A stretch of DNA of 64,000 nt from Flavilitoribacter nigricans DSM 23189 = NBRC 102662 (lineage in GTDB: Bacteria; Bacteroidota; Bacteroidia; Chitinophagales; Saprospiraceae): contig NZ_PDUD01000020.1 in NCBI RefSeq assembly GCF_002646595.1, positions 62,001 to 126,000 of the forward strand. Direction: 5' to 3'. The notes under the pieces are model-generated. The model ran no database searches. It was not told the DNA's origin and saw only the letters and a list, made by a program, of their open reading frames with translations. Within the stretch, counting starts at the first letter, position 1, and each line of letters opens with the position of its first letter. The translations under genes and the position numbers were made by a program. Below, piece after piece: positions 1-9,243 of the stretch.

Positions 1-1074
1 GCTTTCGATACCGCCATTGCGGCTTCGAGCAATTTCTGAGATCTGGTCATTGTAAGGACCACCGGCATCAATAGCTGCGTTTACTCCGGCCTCCGTGAAA
101 TCCGGCTGAACCTCACAACTACCCATCACCTCGACAACGGGAAGGTTTACGGGAGGAGGTACGTTTACGATCCCGATCTCACAGGGTGCAAAGGGATCCG
201 TAGGTACGTGGTAGGAGATGAAGGGAATATCCGTGTTATCGATCCAGCTGGTATCACCCAGGGCACCACCCATATTCACACCGAGCTGGAATTCACTGGA
301 ATATTCAACGTGGTTCGGATAGTTCAGGGTATCACCTTCCGGGAAAGGCAGCAGGGCTGCCGCCTGAGCATTGACAATACCGGTAGTAGTACCGTCCACA
401 TTACCGTTGATCCCTTCGTTTACCATAGGTACGGCACCGGCCTGGGTCTGGAAAAAGAATTTCGGTATATAGGTATCGGAGATATCATCCAAAGTGGCCG
501 AAGCCAGAGAGATATATCCGCCGGTACCAATACCCCAGAGTACGATCTTGGTAGAGTCGATCCCGTAAGGGTTACCGTCTTCAGCTACGGTCTTTTTGAA
601 ATACCGAATGGCGGTACGGGAATCCTGTACGCCCCGGTAGGCGGCATTGATAATCCCGTAAGCCCGGATGGCCTGACTGGGATCCGTCGGGTTCCAGCCC
701 AAACGGTAATCCGCCGAAGCAACCACGTAGCCCATACTCGCCAGTCGACTGGCCAGATTTACGGCCGCTGCGTCGAAGCGGGTACCGGTACATCCGCCGA
801 TCAGTGGTGGTGGCAAAAAGTTTCCGGTATGTAGGATAATCACCAAAGGCCGGCTGGTCTCATCGTCTCCGGCCGGCTGATAGACATCGAGCTTAAGCTC
901 TTCCGGACGCGCTTCCGTATCGCCCAGGAGCAGCGACAATACCGTCGCATTGACCCCGTAGGTAATATCACTAGTAACCTCAACGCCTGCAAAAACGGGT
1001 GAAAGGTAACGCTGAGCCTGCAGCTGTATACCACATAGCAAGCCCAACAGCAGTAATAGGTTGATTTTTTTCAT
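1..1074 (-). CDS. Secreted alpha/beta-hydrolase-like protein, partial, nucleophile Ser missing
   Basis: The gene starts with ATG at 1074 and runs off the left edge, so at least 358 codons are present and the C-terminus is missing. Residues 1-22 form a signal peptide ending LQAQ. The body looks like a carboxylesterase-type alpha/beta hydrolase: beta strand plus oxyanion-type HTG at 82-84, SADYRLGW at about 140-147, and the nucleophile elbow after KIVLW at 181-185. That elbow reads G-I-G-T-G instead of G-x-S-x-G, so the serine position (183) is glycine. Either it is a non-catalytic relative, for example a binding or structural protein, or the catalytic residue lies elsewhere. It sits 89 bp downstream of a TonB-dependent receptor gene on the same strand, so the two may be co-transcribed. 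The fold assignment is fairly safe; the function is open. Confidence 0.75.
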   Translation of the reverse strand, partial: MKKINLLLLLGLLCGIQLQAQRYLSPVFAGVEVTSDITYGVNATVLSLLLGDTEARPEELKLDVYQPAGDDETSRPLVIILHTGNFLPPPLIGGCTGTRFDAAAVNLASRLASMGYVVASADYRLGWNPTDPSQAIRAYGIINAAYRGVQDSRTAIRYFKKTVAEDGNPYGIDSTKIVLWGIGTGGYISLASATLDDISDTYIPKFFFQTQAGAVPMVNEGINGNVDGTTTGIVNAQAAALLPFPEGDTLNYPNHVEYSSEFQLGVNMGGALGDTSWIDNTDIPFISYHVPTDPFAPCEIGIVNVPPPVNLPVVEVMGSCEVQPDFTEAGVNAAIDAGGPYNDQISEIARSRNGGIES

Positions 1075-1105
1075 AAAGGACTTTTTTGAGTTTGATAATT
1101 GCAAC

Positions 1106-1127
1106 GGGAACGCCCCCTGGCGTTCCC
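1106..1127 (-). terminator. Intercistronic hairpin
   Basis: A perfect 9-bp stem (GGGAACGCC / GGCGTTCCC) with a 4-base loop lies between the TonB-dependent receptor stop and the hydrolase start. No T-run follows on the minus strand, so it may be an attenuator, a processing site or a weak terminator. Confidence 0.4.
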
Positions 1128-1163
1128 CCCTTAATTCGAGTTTTGCGGATTTATGTAAAAGGA

Positions 1164-3983
1164 TCAATTGATCCGTTTTTCAAAGTTGTAAGTAATTGAG
1201 AAATAGGCCAGGCGACCGATCCGGGGGCCTCCATAAGTTTGGAAGGTTTTATTATCGAGAATGTTCGATGCTCCCAGCTTGAAAGTGGTGTTAATTTTTG
1301 GCACCGTCACATTGATCTGGCCGTCGAGCAGGCTGTAATCGGGAATATCGCCGGTAAACTGGGGCGAACCCTCAAAAACAAAGCCCTGGATCCATTTGTA
1401 ATTCAGGTTGAACCCGAAATTGTTGATCCGGGTGAAACCCAGGTTTAAAGGTACGTTTCTGCCGGAAATAGAAATATTGTATTTGTGTTCCGGAGTATTG
1501 AAAGCCGGGATGATCGGATCGTCCGGGAAAGCTTTGTTTAATTTGTTCCAGGAATAGTTACCGGCCAGCATGTAGTAATTGGCGAAGTAATAATTAGCGC
1601 CGATCGAAAAGCCCTGGGTAGTCACCTCGTTCAGTGAATTCGCCGCAACCCGATAAGCCTGCAGGCTCGTCGGGATACCGAAGGTCCCGAACTCAGCGTC
1701 CACACCGATATTGTAACCGATGAAATCGTTGTAAAAACTGTAGTAATAGCCCAGATCGAGGTACAGCTTCTCAAACAGGGTGGTGCGGTAACCGGCTTCG
1801 ACGGTCTTTACTTTTTCCGGTCGAACCGGGTCTACATCGAAATATACCAGTTTTTCCCGGTTAAGGTTACTGCTGAAATAATCCCGTAGGGACTCCACGG
1901 TGATCAGGTCCTGGTAACCTTCGAGATTACCGACCAGTATGGCCCGGCCCACGTTGAGGTTGAGGTACTGATCCGCCAGGGTCGGGTTGCGAATGGCCGA
2001 TGAGAATGATATCCGGAAGTAATTGTACACATCCGGTGACCAGACTATGGAGGCCGCCGGGGTGACCAGTAGATCAAAGTTCTGATTCTTATCGATCCGG
2101 ACCGTCCCGCTCAGGATCCACTTCCGGGTGAATTTCTTTTCAAAACCCGTATAGATGCCAAATTCCGAGTTGGTGATCTCCACCCCCGCGGTATCCTTAA
2201 ACACCGTTCCTTCGGAAACCGGGCGGTACATGCGGTAGTTCGCACCGACCACAATACGCTCGGCCCAGGTCGGATTGAAGGTGTATTCCCCGTGCACGTG
2301 GTAGAGCGAAGATTTGTCGAAGAAGCGGGTACCACCCTCGTTGTTCTTCAGAGAGGTAATGCTGTCAAATGCCGACTGAAAGCGTGCGGTGCCGGGTATA
2401 AAAAAGTCTTGTGAAGTATTATTGAGAATATTACGTGCGTTCGCAGCTATAGCCGTTTCATTGTGCCAGGCGGTCAGGTCATCCTGATTATCGGCCAGCC
2501 ACTGCCGGGCGGCATTCTGGTCGAAGACCAGTTGGGCGTCCACTACGGTCGGGGTAGGGTATTCTCTGGCTACCATTTGTGGGTAGATGTTCCTCTGCCA
2601 GTAGCGGATATAATCCTGGGCCCAGAGTTCATTGGTTTTGGCGAGTTCCTGCAGGCGCAGCGCTGTAAAGTAGGGATCGTAGGAATTACCCGCATCCTCA
2701 TTGGTGGCGTAGGCGCGAATAAAGAATTTATCCCGCTTCCGGAATTCGATCCGGTTCTGGAAGAAGAGGATGTCCCGGAGACTGAAACGGTTGTCTCCCT
2801 GGTAAACCGTGGTACCGGTACCGAAACTGGAAGAAAAGATCAGCTCCGGAGATTCGTAGTTCTTCCGTGGGGAGGTCCGGATATGGATCGCCGCATTGGC
2901 TTTGATATTGCGGGTATCGTAGTCTACCAGATCCGTTTCCCGGTAACCGATGCGGTGGAACAGGCCCAGACCGGCCCGGTTGGTGGATAGGTTAACGTCC
3001 TCATCGGAATAATCATTCAGCGAGAAGTATTCATCCCCGTAAATGTTGACGGCATCCCAGCGCCCGGGATTACCCACTACGGAGCGGGTGCCATCTACGG
3101 CATTGTAATTTTCCGCCGGCCAGTCATCGGCCCGCAGAGCGGAGAAATTGATCTTGTAGGCCAGCCACTCATCTCCGTTGCCGTTGCGAATGCCATCCGC
3201 AAACCGGAATGCGCCTTCCAGCAAATTCCGGTCGCCGGCTTTAACGGAAGCGGCGAGTCCCTGGTTCAGGAATGGATTTTTCGTCTCGATACTGATCACC
3301 CCGTTGAATGCATTCGGTCCGTAAAAGGCCGAACTGGCACCCTGAATGAGGTCTACCTTGAGTACATCGAGTTCGGAAGACCCCAGAAAGTTACCGAGGG
3401 AAAAGTTCAGACCGGGAGCCTGGTTATCCACCCCGTCGATGATCTGGAGCGAACGCACCGGACTGGTACTGTTGAAGCCGCGGGTATTGATCACTTTGAA
3501 ACCGAGACTGGCGGCCGTCATGTCCACCCCTTTGAGCGCGCCCAGACCATCGTAGAAGTTGTCGGATGCAGTTTGTTTAATAGCCAGTCCGTCCAAAGAT
3601 TCTACCGTGAGGGGTGATGCTTTTTGTTTTTCGGAAATGCGCTGGCCTTTCACTTCCACAACCTCCGTAGTAATGGCGCTTTCCTCCAGACTTGCTTCAA
3701 TCTGGGAGTCATCATTGACCACTAGTTCTTTTTCGGTGTAGCCGATGTAGGAAATAATGATGGTTATTGGAAAGGTTTGTTCCGTGCGGAGTTCGAACCG
3801 CCCGTCGTAGTCGGTGATCGTGCCCTCTGAAGTTCCCTTCACCAAAATACTGGCACCGATTAACGGCTCATTGGTCGTGCCGTCCTTTATCTCTCCGCTG
3901 ATGGTCGTTTGGCCGAACAGACCAACTGAACCAAAGAGGAGTAGAATAATATTTAGTATATACCGTTGGCTTGAAAATTTCAT
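1164..3983 (-). CDS. TonB-dependent outer-membrane receptor (not SusC-paired)
   Basis: This is a 939-residue outer-membrane receptor that would take up a ligand using TonB energy. Residues 1-24 are a signal peptide ending GLFGQ. Next comes a carboxypeptidase-regulatory-like beta-sandwich (about 26-110, with PLIGASILVKGT and the ITDYDGRF turn), then a plug domain (about 120-235, with VINTRGFNST and QGASSAFYGPNAFNGVI), then a long beta-barrel ending in an aromatic-rich strand (YFSITYNFEKRIN). No SusD-like gene is adjacent, and the plug lacks the SusC-type VVVGYGT segment seen in the receptor at 31608. The substrate cannot be predicted. The downstream neighbour on the same strand is the hydrolase-like gene at 1-1074. 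A 540-bp gene-free region lies upstream. Confidence 0.9.
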   Translation of the reverse strand: MKFSSQRYILNIILLLFGSVGLFGQTTISGEIKDGTTNEPLIGASILVKGTSEGTITDYDGRFELRTEQTFPITIIISYIGYTEKELVVNDDSQIEASLEESAITTEVVEVKGQRISEKQKASPLTVESLDGLAIKQTASDNFYDGLGALKGVDMTAASLGFKVINTRGFNSTSPVRSLQIIDGVDNQAPGLNFSLGNFLGSSELDVLKVDLIQGASSAFYGPNAFNGVISIETKNPFLNQGLAASVKAGDRNLLEGAFRFADGIRNGNGDEWLAYKINFSALRADDWPAENYNAVDGTRSVVGNPGRWDAVNIYGDEYFSLNDYSDEDVNLSTNRAGLGLFHRIGYRETDLVDYDTRNIKANAAIHIRTSPRKNYESPELIFSSSFGTGTTVYQGDNRFSLRDILFFQNRIEFRKRDKFFIRAYATNEDAGNSYDPYFTALRLQELAKTNELWAQDYIRYWQRNIYPQMVAREYPTPTVVDAQLVFDQNAARQWLADNQDDLTAWHNETAIAANARNILNNTSQDFFIPGTARFQSAFDSITSLKNNEGGTRFFDKSSLYHVHGEYTFNPTWAERIVVGANYRMYRPVSEGTVFKDTAGVEITNSEFGIYTGFEKKFTRKWILSGTVRIDKNQNFDLLVTPAASIVWSPDVYNYFRISFSSAIRNPTLADQYLNLNVGRAILVGNLEGYQDLITVESLRDYFSSNLNREKLVYFDVDPVRPEKVKTVEAGYRTTLFEKLYLDLGYYYSFYNDFIGYNIGVDAEFGTFGIPTSLQAYRVAANSLNEVTTQGFSIGANYYFANYYMLAGNYSWNKLNKAFPDDPIIPAFNTPEHKYNISISGRNVPLNLGFTRINNFGFNLNYKWIQGFVFEGSPQFTGDIPDYSLLDGQINVTVPKINTTFKLGASNILDNKTFQTYGGPRIGRLAYFSITYNFEKRIN

Positions 3984-4522
3984 ATCAATTATTAGGGTCG
4001 AATGAAATAATAATTTGGTCTTGGCCTCGCGAAATTAACGAATTTTCGCTAAGCTCAATTTTTTTGGCGTTAAATTTTGGGGAATAAGCTGTCGACCTAA
4101 TGGTTCAGGATATAGTGATGATTCTGAAATTGTAATAGAGATTAGTTTTCGGAAACCTGTAAGTGATTGGGCATCAATTAATATGGGATTATGCGGGTAT
4201 TAAGCTGATAGGCTCAAGATTTAAAAATATAAAAAATCCGGTAGACAATAGTTAAAAAGTATTCCGATTGCAAAGAAATACGAATATTTGAAAAGACAAT
4301 AGTTAATTAGCGAAATTTTTGTTGGTTTGGATCACCTTAGTATAGGTGTCTGAATATTAGATCATTAGTAGTACTACGCTAGAAGAGAAGGTGTCGGTCG
4401 TTAATTGGCCTGAAAGCAGGGCGCCGAAATTTGGGATCTGATGGAAGATGAACTGAAAAATGAGGATCATCCGTCAGTTGCTGCCCTTTCAGTTATCCCG
4501 GCATTCGGCACCCTGCCCGGTC
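3984..4522. other. Gene-free AT-rich region upstream of the TonB receptor
   Basis: No supportable gene. It should hold the minus-strand promoter of the receptor. A 13-bp direct repeat, AGACAATAGTTAA, occurs at 4243-4255 and 4294-4306 (51 bp apart). I could not identify a clean TAnnTTTG box. Confidence 0.5.
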
Positions 4523-5887
4523 CTATGGGATCGTCGGTGTGTCCAACTGGGCCAGTGCGGCTTCAATCTCCTCGGAGGTGATCTCGTGTTTTTCCAGATT
4601 ACCGGACAGGTAATTTTCGTAGGCTGCCAGGTCAAAATTACCGTGACCGCAAAGATGGATCAGGATGGTCTCGGATTTTCCTTCTTCCTTACAGCGCTTC
4701 GCTTCCCGGATCGCCGTGGCGATCGCGTGGTTGGTCTCGGGCGCGGGAATGATCCCTTCCGCGCGGGCAAAGGCGACTCCGGCCTCAAAGCACTCCAGCT
4801 GATCGTGGGCGATGGCTTCGATCAGTTTATCTTTCAGGAGCTGGCTGACGACCACTCCGGCACCGTGGTAACGCAGGCCGCCGGCGTGGATCGGGGCTGG
4901 TACGAAATTGTGACCGAGCGTGTACATGGGCAGCAGCGGCGTCATACCGACCGTATCCCCAAAATCGTAGCGGAAAACACCGCGGGTCAGTTTGGGACAG
5001 GAGGCCGGCTCGCTGGCAATGCAACGAATATTCTTTCCTTCTTCCAGGTTGAGCCGCAGGAAGGGAAAACTGATGCCGGCAAAGTTGGATCCGCCACCAA
5101 AAGGCGCTACGACGATATCCGGCAGATCACCCGCCTTTTCCATTTGTTTGATGGCTTCCAGCCCGATGACGGTCTGGTGCATCAATACGTGGTTCAGTAC
5201 GCTGCCGAGTGCGTATTTGGTGTTCTCATCGGTAGCGGCGCGCTCCACCGCCTCGGAGATGGCAATACCGAGACTGCCCGGCGAATCCGGATCCTGGGCC
5301 AGGATCTTCTTACCCGCTTCGGTGAGATTGGTCGGGGAGGCGTGGACCTGGGCACCCCAGGTGTTCATCATGACTTTCCGGTAGGGTTTCTGGTGGTAAC
5401 TGATCTTCACCATATACACTTCGCACTCAATACCGAAGTGCTGGCAGGCAAAGCTCAGGGCGCTGCCCCACTGACCGGCACCGGTCTCCGTGGTGATCCG
5501 CTTGACACCCTCCATCTTATTATAATACGCCTGGGCTACGGCGGTATTGGGCTTGTGGGAACCCGAAGGACTAACGCCTTCGTACTTGTAATAGATCTTG
5601 GCGGGAGTATCCAGCACCTTTTCCAGTCCGTAGGCACGGAACATGGGCGTAGGGCGCCAGATCTTGTAAATATCCCGTACTTCTTCGGGGATCTCTACCC
5701 ACTTATCGGTAGTGACCTCCTGTTTGATCAGTTCCATGGGAAATAAGGGGGCCAGTGCTTCCGGTCCGATGGGTTCTTTGGTGCCGGGATGCAGGGGCGG
5801 AAGTGGCTTGTTGGGCATGTCGTGCACAATATTGTACCACTTTTCGGGGATCTCACTTTCGTTGAGAAGGATTTTGCGTTGCTTCAT
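4523..5887 (-). CDS. trpB: Tryptophan synthase beta chain, TrpB2 type
   Basis: A PLP enzyme that condenses indole with serine to form tryptophan. The 454-residue length and the N-terminal extension (about 60 residues before the RPTPMFRA motif) are typical of the TrpB2 subgroup rather than the roughly 400-residue TrpB1. The PLP lysine is K112 in SGSHKPN, the glycine-rich phosphate loop is GGGSN at 264-268, and TETGAGQWG at 133-141 is the active-site loop. No trpA or other trp gene is nearby, which fits the habit of TrpB2 enzymes to stand alone, perhaps salvaging free indole. The gene is transcribed away from scpB. Its 3' end faces the receptor's upstream region. Confidence 0.93.
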   Translation of the reverse strand: MKQRKILLNESEIPEKWYNIVHDMPNKPLPPLHPGTKEPIGPEALAPLFPMELIKQEVTTDKWVEIPEEVRDIYKIWRPTPMFRAYGLEKVLDTPAKIYYKYEGVSPSGSHKPNTAVAQAYYNKMEGVKRITTETGAGQWGSALSFACQHFGIECEVYMVKISYHQKPYRKVMMNTWGAQVHASPTNLTEAGKKILAQDPDSPGSLGIAISEAVERAATDENTKYALGSVLNHVLMHQTVIGLEAIKQMEKAGDLPDIVVAPFGGGSNFAGISFPFLRLNLEEGKNIRCIASEPASCPKLTRGVFRYDFGDTVGMTPLLPMYTLGHNFVPAPIHAGGLRYHGAGVVVSQLLKDKLIEAIAHDQLECFEAGVAFARAEGIIPAPETNHAIATAIREAKRCKEEGKSETILIHLCGHGNFDLAAYENYLSGNLEKHEITSEEIEAALAQLDTPTIP

Positions 5888-6220
5888 CAGTTCTTAATCG
5901 TTGGTGTTTTATAGGTTGGTTCATTGGGTGCAAAAGATAGAAAAAATTGGAAAAAGGTCACGGATTTACAGTCGTCCTCTTTTCGTAGAAAGAAAAAACA
6001 ATTCAGCCGGACCGGGCGTAGTCCCGGAGAGTTGGCCCGGTACGGCCGGATGGGGCCTGATGGAGTAGGGTTTTGGGCTTATTCTTCTCCAGCTCCAGAT
6101 GTTTTGCCCACTTTACATGGGTAAAAGACCGCACATTCCAGCACCAAAAAGTAAAACTTAAACCGCTTCGGCAAACAGGATGTCCTGCGGGGCTTACGGG
6201 AAAGCATAAAAAAACTATTT
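5888..6220. other. Divergent intergenic region trpB / scpB
   Basis: No gene is supportable. The region must carry the trpB promoter (minus strand) and the scpB promoter (plus strand, see 6216-6223). On the minus strand TATCTTTTG at 5931-5939 resembles a Bacteroidota -7 box with one extra T. Confidence 0.4.
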
Positions 6221-6223
6221 TTG
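6216..6223 (+). promoter_or_regulatory. Putative -7 box TATTTTTG for scpB
   Basis: An exact match to the Bacteroidota TAnnTTTG box. It overlaps the first possible scpB start codon (TTG at 6221). No good -33 TTG is visible 19-21 bp upstream, so support is modest. Confidence 0.4.
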
Positions 6224-6841
6224 CGAAAAAATAATCTGTTGAAAGACCTTTCCCAACATATAGAGAGCCTGATCTTCACCGCCGAATCCCCGATCGGCAT
6301 GGAGGAGATCCGGGATTGCCTGGAAGAAAGTTTCGGTTTACAGTTTCATCCGGATGAACTGGACAGAACCCTGGAGGAGATTAAAGAAAAGTACCAACAG
6401 GAGGTCTATCCCTTTGAGATCGTGGAAATCGCCGGCGGCTACCAGTTCCTCACCAAAGGGGCTTACCACCACACCGTTGGTATCTACCTGAAGCAGACTA
6501 CCAAAAAACGCCTGTCCCGCTCGGCTCTGGAAACCCTATCCATCATCGCCTACAAACAACCGGTCAGCAAAAGCGAACTGGAAAAGATCCGCGGGGTCAA
6601 CTGCGATTACGCCATCCAAAAACTTTTGGAAAAGGAACTTGTTTCCATAACAGGACGCAGCGACGGTCCGGGCCGGGCCCTGCTCTACGGTACCAGCCCG
6701 AAGTTCATGGATTATTTCGGCCTGAAAAGCCTGGATGATCTGCCGAAACCGAAGGATTTCAAGGAACCGGAAAATCAGATCGGTGAGCAGGCGTCCATCG
6801 AAGAAGATTACCAAACCACCTCAAGCGGAGAAGAAGAATGA
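6221..6841 (+). CDS. scpB: Segregation and condensation protein ScpB
   Basis: ScpB is the winged-helix kleisin partner that works with ScpA and SMC in chromosome condensation. The family hallmarks are present: HIESLIFTAESPI near the N-terminus, KKRLSRSALETLSIIAYKQPVS in the middle (an ETLSIIAYKQP core), and ITGRSDGPGRALLYGTSPKF near the C-terminus. The tail (about 180-206) is acidic and variable. There is no ATG in a sensible place: translation begins at TTG 6221 or at TTG 6239, and the first overlaps a -7 promoter box, so the second is worth considering. The stop overlaps the start of the DUF2480 gene by ATGA (6838-6841), implying translational coupling. Confidence 0.92.
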   Translation: MRKNNLLKDLSQHIESLIFTAESPIGMEEIRDCLEESFGLQFHPDELDRTLEEIKEKYQQEVYPFEIVEIAGGYQFLTKGAYHHTVGIYLKQTTKKRLSRSALETLSIIAYKQPVSKSELEKIRGVNCDYAIQKLLEKELVSITGRSDGPGRALLYGTSPKFMDYFGLKSLDDLPKPKDFKEPENQIGEQASIEEDYQTTSSGEEE

Positions 6842-7359
6842 GTACGAAGAACGAGTCCACTTTAGTCAACCGGGTAGCCGCCAGCGGCCTGATCACCATC
6901 GATCTCACCGACTACCTGCCCCAAACGGATGTTGCGGTATTTGACCTGAAAGATTATCTGTTCCGGGAACTGATCCTGCGGGAAAAGGATTTCCGTACGG
7001 CCGTAGCTGAACACGACTGGTCCGCCTATCAGGACAAGACCTTACTGGTGTACTGTTCTTCCGATGCCATTATTCCCATGTGGGCCTATATGCTGGTGGC
7101 CACCCAGGCCGCTCCCCACGTGCAGGATATCTTCCAGGGTGATGAGCAGGCCTATGCCCATCACTATCTCTACCAGCAACTGGAAAAGATCGACTGGAGC
7201 CAATACCAGGATAAACGCATTGTGATCAAAGGGTGTGGCGATCGGCCGGTACCCCCGGGCGCCTATCTGGAAATGACCCGCCGGCTGGTCCCGGTAGCGA
7301 AAAGCGTCATGTACGGAGAGCCCTGCTCCACAGTACCTATTTACAAACAAAAGAAATAG
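6838..7359 (+). CDS. DUF2480 family protein
   Basis: A 173-residue cytoplasmic protein of the Bacteroidota-specific DUF2480 family, whose function is unknown. Recognisable features are the N-terminal VNRVAASGLITIDLTDYLP, the central CSSDAIIPMWAYMLVA, and KGCGDRPVPPGAYLEMTRRL towards the end. The three cysteines (in YCSS, KGCG and EPCST) are in conserved-looking motifs and could bind a metal, but this is inference. It overlaps scpB by four bases and converges on the sulfatase gene at 7417. Confidence 0.88.
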   Translation: MSTKNESTLVNRVAASGLITIDLTDYLPQTDVAVFDLKDYLFRELILREKDFRTAVAEHDWSAYQDKTLLVYCSSDAIIPMWAYMLVATQAAPHVQDIFQGDEQAYAHHYLYQQLEKIDWSQYQDKRIVIKGCGDRPVPPGAYLEMTRRLVPVAKSVMYGEPCSTVPIYKQKK

Positions 7360-7416
7360 AACCTTCCCGCAAGGGGAACCGAATAATAGACTTCCCAAAT
7401 CAGCATTTTTTTTTCT

Positions 7417-9030
7417 TTACGGGCTAAATGTCCGGACCTCACTTTTTTTCCATCCCAATCTGATGGCCTGGGTTTCCAGGGTCTGGCCCGCCCGTACGGG
7501 GATCGGCCTGTAATAAAGTTCCCAGCGTTCGGAGCCCGCCCAGCGGTAGGCGATGGAGGCTCCTTCAGAAGCTGAGGAAAGTACAATTTTACCCTGCTCT
7601 TTTTTCATGGAGGGAGCGGCGGTTAGGGGTTGCTCACCCGTCGGCCCCCAGAGGTGGCGGATCAATTGGGTTTCCGTTAATTGTCCCAGATCACCGAAGC
7701 GATCGATGAAATCTTCGTGGGCCTGCCGCAATTCGGCCAGTTTGCCGAAATACTGCGGATCAGCGGCAAGATTGTGGATCTCGTAGGGATCGACCTGGGT
7801 ATCGTACAATTCTTCCAGCGGTTTATGTTTGGCGCTGAACTGCCACTGATCCGGACCGAGTTTACCGGCCTGATCCAAACGCATGATCTCCTGCATCATC
7901 AGCATGCGGTCCCGGTAGGGAATGAACCCGATGTAGGGCAGATCGGGCCGGTAATTGCGAATGTATTTATAGCGCTTATCGCGTACCGCCCGTTTCTGTT
8001 CCGGAGCGGGGTCCATCCGGTCGCGGAAGGCGTAGATATATTTTCGTTCGGCCGCCTTTTGGTCGCCCAGAAAAGCCTGTCCCTCCATATGGTCCGGTAT
8101 AGCTAATCCGGCCAGAGAAAGCACGGTGGGTGCGAAGTCTATAAAACTGACCAGCTCCTCGTTTACCGTACCGGCCCGGCGTCCGTCCGGCCAGCGAACG
8201 ATCAGGGGTACCTGGATGCCGGAATCGTACACCCAGCGTTTGGCCCGCGGCAGGCCGTCTCCGTGATCTCCGAAGAAAAAGATGATGGTTTTGTCCAGCA
8301 GTCCGTCGGCTTCCAGTTCGTCCATGATCTTGCCTACCCATTTATCCATTTCGTGGATGTTATCGTAGTGGTGGGCAATGTCCTGGCGTACGGTTTCCGT
8401 ATCGGGGTAGTAGGGGGGAACCGTTACCGTCGCCGGATCCGTGACCACCGGAGCGGTCGGATTGTGGATCTGACTTTCGTGGGTCTTGGTGTTGTTGAAT
8501 ACGGCAAAAAAGCGCTGGTTCCCATCGGGCCGGTGGCGGTAGTGGGCCTGGTTACTGCTTTCGTCCCAGGCCGTTACCGGTGGCCGGAACTGATAGTCGG
8601 TTTTGGAATTGTTGGTGCAATAAAAGCCGGCGGCCCGCAGGTATTCCGTAAAGCAATGAGCTTCGGGGGGCGGGGTGGCTTCGTAGACCGGTATATTCAG
8701 CAGAGCAGTGTCGGTGATATCCTTGATGGCGGAAGTACGCGTCCAGGTCCGCATGGCCATCGCCCCTGTGCTGCTCGGGTACATACCCATAATGAGGCTG
8801 TGGCGGGAAGGTGCACAAACGCCGTATGTGGCAAAGGCCCGGTTGTAACGGATGCCTTCGCGGGCGAGTCGGTCAATATTAGGGGTAGATACGGTGCCAT
8901 CTCCGTAACAACCCAGGCGGGGGCTCATATCCTCAACGGTGATCCAGAGTATATTGTAGTCCTGCTGTGCATTCAGGACCAGGCTACTCAGCAGACAGAT
9001 AAGGACTAATAAATGCTTAGGATTCATCAT
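7417..9030 (-). CDS. Periplasmic S1-type sulfatase with C-terminal chitobiase-like domain
   Basis: A formylglycine-dependent sulfatase that removes sulfate esters from carbohydrates. Signal peptide 1-21 (ending LNAQ). The modification motif is C72-A-P-S-R. The first metal site reads VED (E33-D34) rather than the usual DD, a trait shared with the sulfatase at 47590. A second metal site is seen in GDHGDG at about 256. Residues roughly 460-537 form an extra beta-sandwich resembling the C-terminal domain of chitobiase (PSMKKEQGKIVLSSAS through YYRPIPV). The gene is isolated from the main sulfatase region, convergent with DUF2480 and divergent from purH. The substrate is unknown. Confidence 0.9.
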   Translation of the reverse strand: MMNPKHLLVLICLLSSLVLNAQQDYNILWITVEDMSPRLGCYGDGTVSTPNIDRLAREGIRYNRAFATYGVCAPSRHSLIMGMYPSSTGAMAMRTWTRTSAIKDITDTALLNIPVYEATPPPEAHCFTEYLRAAGFYCTNNSKTDYQFRPPVTAWDESSNQAHYRHRPDGNQRFFAVFNNTKTHESQIHNPTAPVVTDPATVTVPPYYPDTETVRQDIAHHYDNIHEMDKWVGKIMDELEADGLLDKTIIFFFGDHGDGLPRAKRWVYDSGIQVPLIVRWPDGRRAGTVNEELVSFIDFAPTVLSLAGLAIPDHMEGQAFLGDQKAAERKYIYAFRDRMDPAPEQKRAVRDKRYKYIRNYRPDLPYIGFIPYRDRMLMMQEIMRLDQAGKLGPDQWQFSAKHKPLEELYDTQVDPYEIHNLAADPQYFGKLAELRQAHEDFIDRFGDLGQLTETQLIRHLWGPTGEQPLTAAPSMKKEQGKIVLSSASEGASIAYRWAGSERWELYYRPIPVRAGQTLETQAIRLGWKKSEVRTFSP

Positions 9031-9199
9031 TTAATTTGAATGTTTTGATAATCGCAATTTTGCACCGGAGCGGATGGCGGATACCGAAGCGGTCAAATGG
9101 CCGGATCGCAGGGCACTATAAGGACGGGCGGGGCTTTGCCGGAATAGATCCTCCCGGTAGATTCTTTACCAATGGACGTGATCTCTCGACATTTCTCCT

Positions 9200-9207
9200 T
9201 ACCTTTG
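9200..9207 (+). promoter_or_regulatory. Putative -7 box TACCTTTG upstream of purH
   Basis: An exact TAnnTTTG match 36 bp before the purH start. A weak -33 (GTG at 9178-9180) lies 19 bp upstream. Confidence 0.5.
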
Positions 9208-9243
9208 CAAATCTTTTTTTGAATCCTTTCACTAATCTGAACG

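Noticed and set aside
4460-5746. 428-codon open frame on the plus strand opposite trpB
   Set aside because: It is antisense to a complete TrpB2 with all active-site motifs; the translation has no recognisable domain.
7360-7416. Terminator between DUF2480 and the sulfatase
   Set aside because: A 5-bp hairpin and a T9 run are both present but about 35 bases apart, so they do not form an intrinsic terminator.
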